From Silene conica (Eukaryota; Streptophyta; Magnoliopsida; Caryophyllales; Caryophyllaceae): DNA of 64,000 bases. Under the pieces are notes generated by a model that saw only the letters and a program-made list of their open reading frames with translations, searched no databases and had not been told where the DNA came from. The position numbers and the translations under genes were made by a program. Positions 62,860 to 64,000 of the stretch are shown here, piece by piece (within the stretch, counting starts at the first letter, position 1; the number at the start of each line of letters is the position of its first letter). Location: assembly GCA_029255685.2 (NCBI GenBank), contig CM055311.2:53589048-53653047 (forward strand), in the 5' to 3' direction.

Positions 62860-64000
62860 TTATTATTATTATTATTAGTATATGTCGTTCATGTTATGTA
62901 ATTATTAAGTTGTTAAGTGAATTCTATTATACAAGAATGTGACGGTTATCAATAGTTCGATTATATTTTCTATGTTCGTTTATTTAATTGAAGTTGGTTA
63001 TAAAAGTAATAAGGACGGGTTAGTCAAGTTAATTGAAGTAGTCATATTTAATACGGTCTCGTTATGCGTAATATATTATTTAAATAATTAGTTTGAATAA
63101 TTGATATATTATATTAGTTTGCGTAATTGTATTAGTTAGTAGTTACGTATATTATATTGTTAGGTGTTGAGTATGTGGTGAAATGACCTTACTGATTGGA
63201 TATTAGCTACGTGATGGGGTTATATTGCTCTCCAGGTAGGATATTCCTACTCGATCTCGGTTTTATATGAATATCTTGGCTGGTACATGCAATGTGATAA
63301 TTGGTTGGATGATTTATGATTATTGATATTAGCAGTAGCCTATTTCGTTATGCATAATGACATAATGTGTTGGTTTATTATCGTTGACATAAGTATTGCA
63401 TTATCGGTATGATTGAATAATAGTAATATTGCATTCATGAGCATGGCATATGCATTGGTTACTGATTGGAGATATGGAGTGGATACTGTTTCAATTTGGG
63501 TTCAGGCTAGTTCTGCAGGACTAGACCTGGTGACCTCAGTTGTTATGCTGGTGATCGATGACGGTCGATGATACTCTGTCGGGAGGTTTGGTCAGGGTGG
63601 GAGTTACGGGTTATGATTGGAGATTTGGTGGTGATTGAGCTCAGTGGTGGCTTGGCATTTGCATATCATACTTTGTTGCATATTTATTTACTGTACCTTG
63701 ACAATTATCTTACTCAACCGTGAGGTTGACAGTGTATTCGTGTGCACCTACGATGATCCGGTAACGGGGAGTAGATTTGAAAGGAAAGATGAATCTATCG
63801 GAGCATGGGATGGCGTGGGCACTTCGATGGACCGACTTAGAATTAGATCACATACTTAGATGTTATCAGTTGTACTTTTCTTCTGTTGCGTAGTAATTGT
63901 AATATCAAAAATTTAAATTTAATAAGTTTTATATAAAGTACTCTGGTTTGTTTTACTTTGTTATTCACTACCTCGGACATTCCGAGATGGTAACAGTTCC
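62860..64000. other. non-coding, right end of window
   Basis: No supported gene. Could be the last part of the LTR sequence starting at 31414. Confidence 0.4.

Overview
This is nuclear DNA of a flowering plant, most likely a eudicot. It has spliced genes with GT-AG introns, AT-rich intergenic DNA, plant-type Helitron, Ty1/copia, Ty3/Athila, CACTA, MULE and Stowaway-like elements, a tRNA-derived SINE and one recognisable host gene of the nodulin-related protein family. I could not fix the species. No rRNA, functional tRNA or CRISPR is visible.

Region 1 (1-22,340) is a Helitron-type neighbourhood. A RepHel transposase (minus strand, 5177-9674) has HUH/Y2 Rep and PIF1-type helicase domains. It carries a one-base frameshift and a stretched Walker A loop. 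Two tandem paralogous minus-strand genes (10417-11430 and 12794-13795) each hold two double-stranded-RNA-binding-like repeats; the second has one in-frame TAG. A two-gene module, an F-box-like gene on + facing an RPA1-like ssDNA-binding gene on -, occurs twice (71-4017 and 16063-20742), once on each side of RepHel. A small spliced gene of unknown function (21783-22339) ends the region.

Region 2 (22,340-31,413) holds the host gene (23226-23624). It is followed by purine-rich fold-back repeats split by a 2.94-kb non-autonomous CACTA element (TSD ATG), a SINE, Stowaway-like MITEs, and a spliced but frameshifted gene fragment resembling the 'putative gypsy type transposon' (Transposase_28) family.

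Region 3 (31,414-64,000) is a deep nest of mobile elements. An LTR-like sequence starting at 31,414 hosts a Ty1/copia element (32122-61121, two 1,163-bp LTRs after insertions are removed). The copia 5' LTR was hit by a Ty3 Athila element (33065-50017, minus strand, TSD GAGGT). The Athila in turn holds a 2.93-kb solo LTR (34024-36953, TSD GGGGC) and a 1.49-kb solo LTR (38729-40217, TSD AATTG). The copia also holds a MULE-type MITE (TSD TATTTTATT), and in its 3' LTR a CACTA element (57158-60210, TSD TTA) that carries two exons of a GBF-type bZIP gene.

The most unusual signals are three. (a) Ten stem-loops at 35673-36174 inside the 2.93-kb solo LTR share a nearly invariant 24-nt loop, while their stems differ yet mostly stay complementary, often through G-T pairs; GC-rich hairpins and two GUAA-loop hairpins lie in the same LTR. 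(b) The F-box-like/RPA1-like module is duplicated around the Helitron. (c) A tandem pair of dsRBD-like genes lies beside RepHel.
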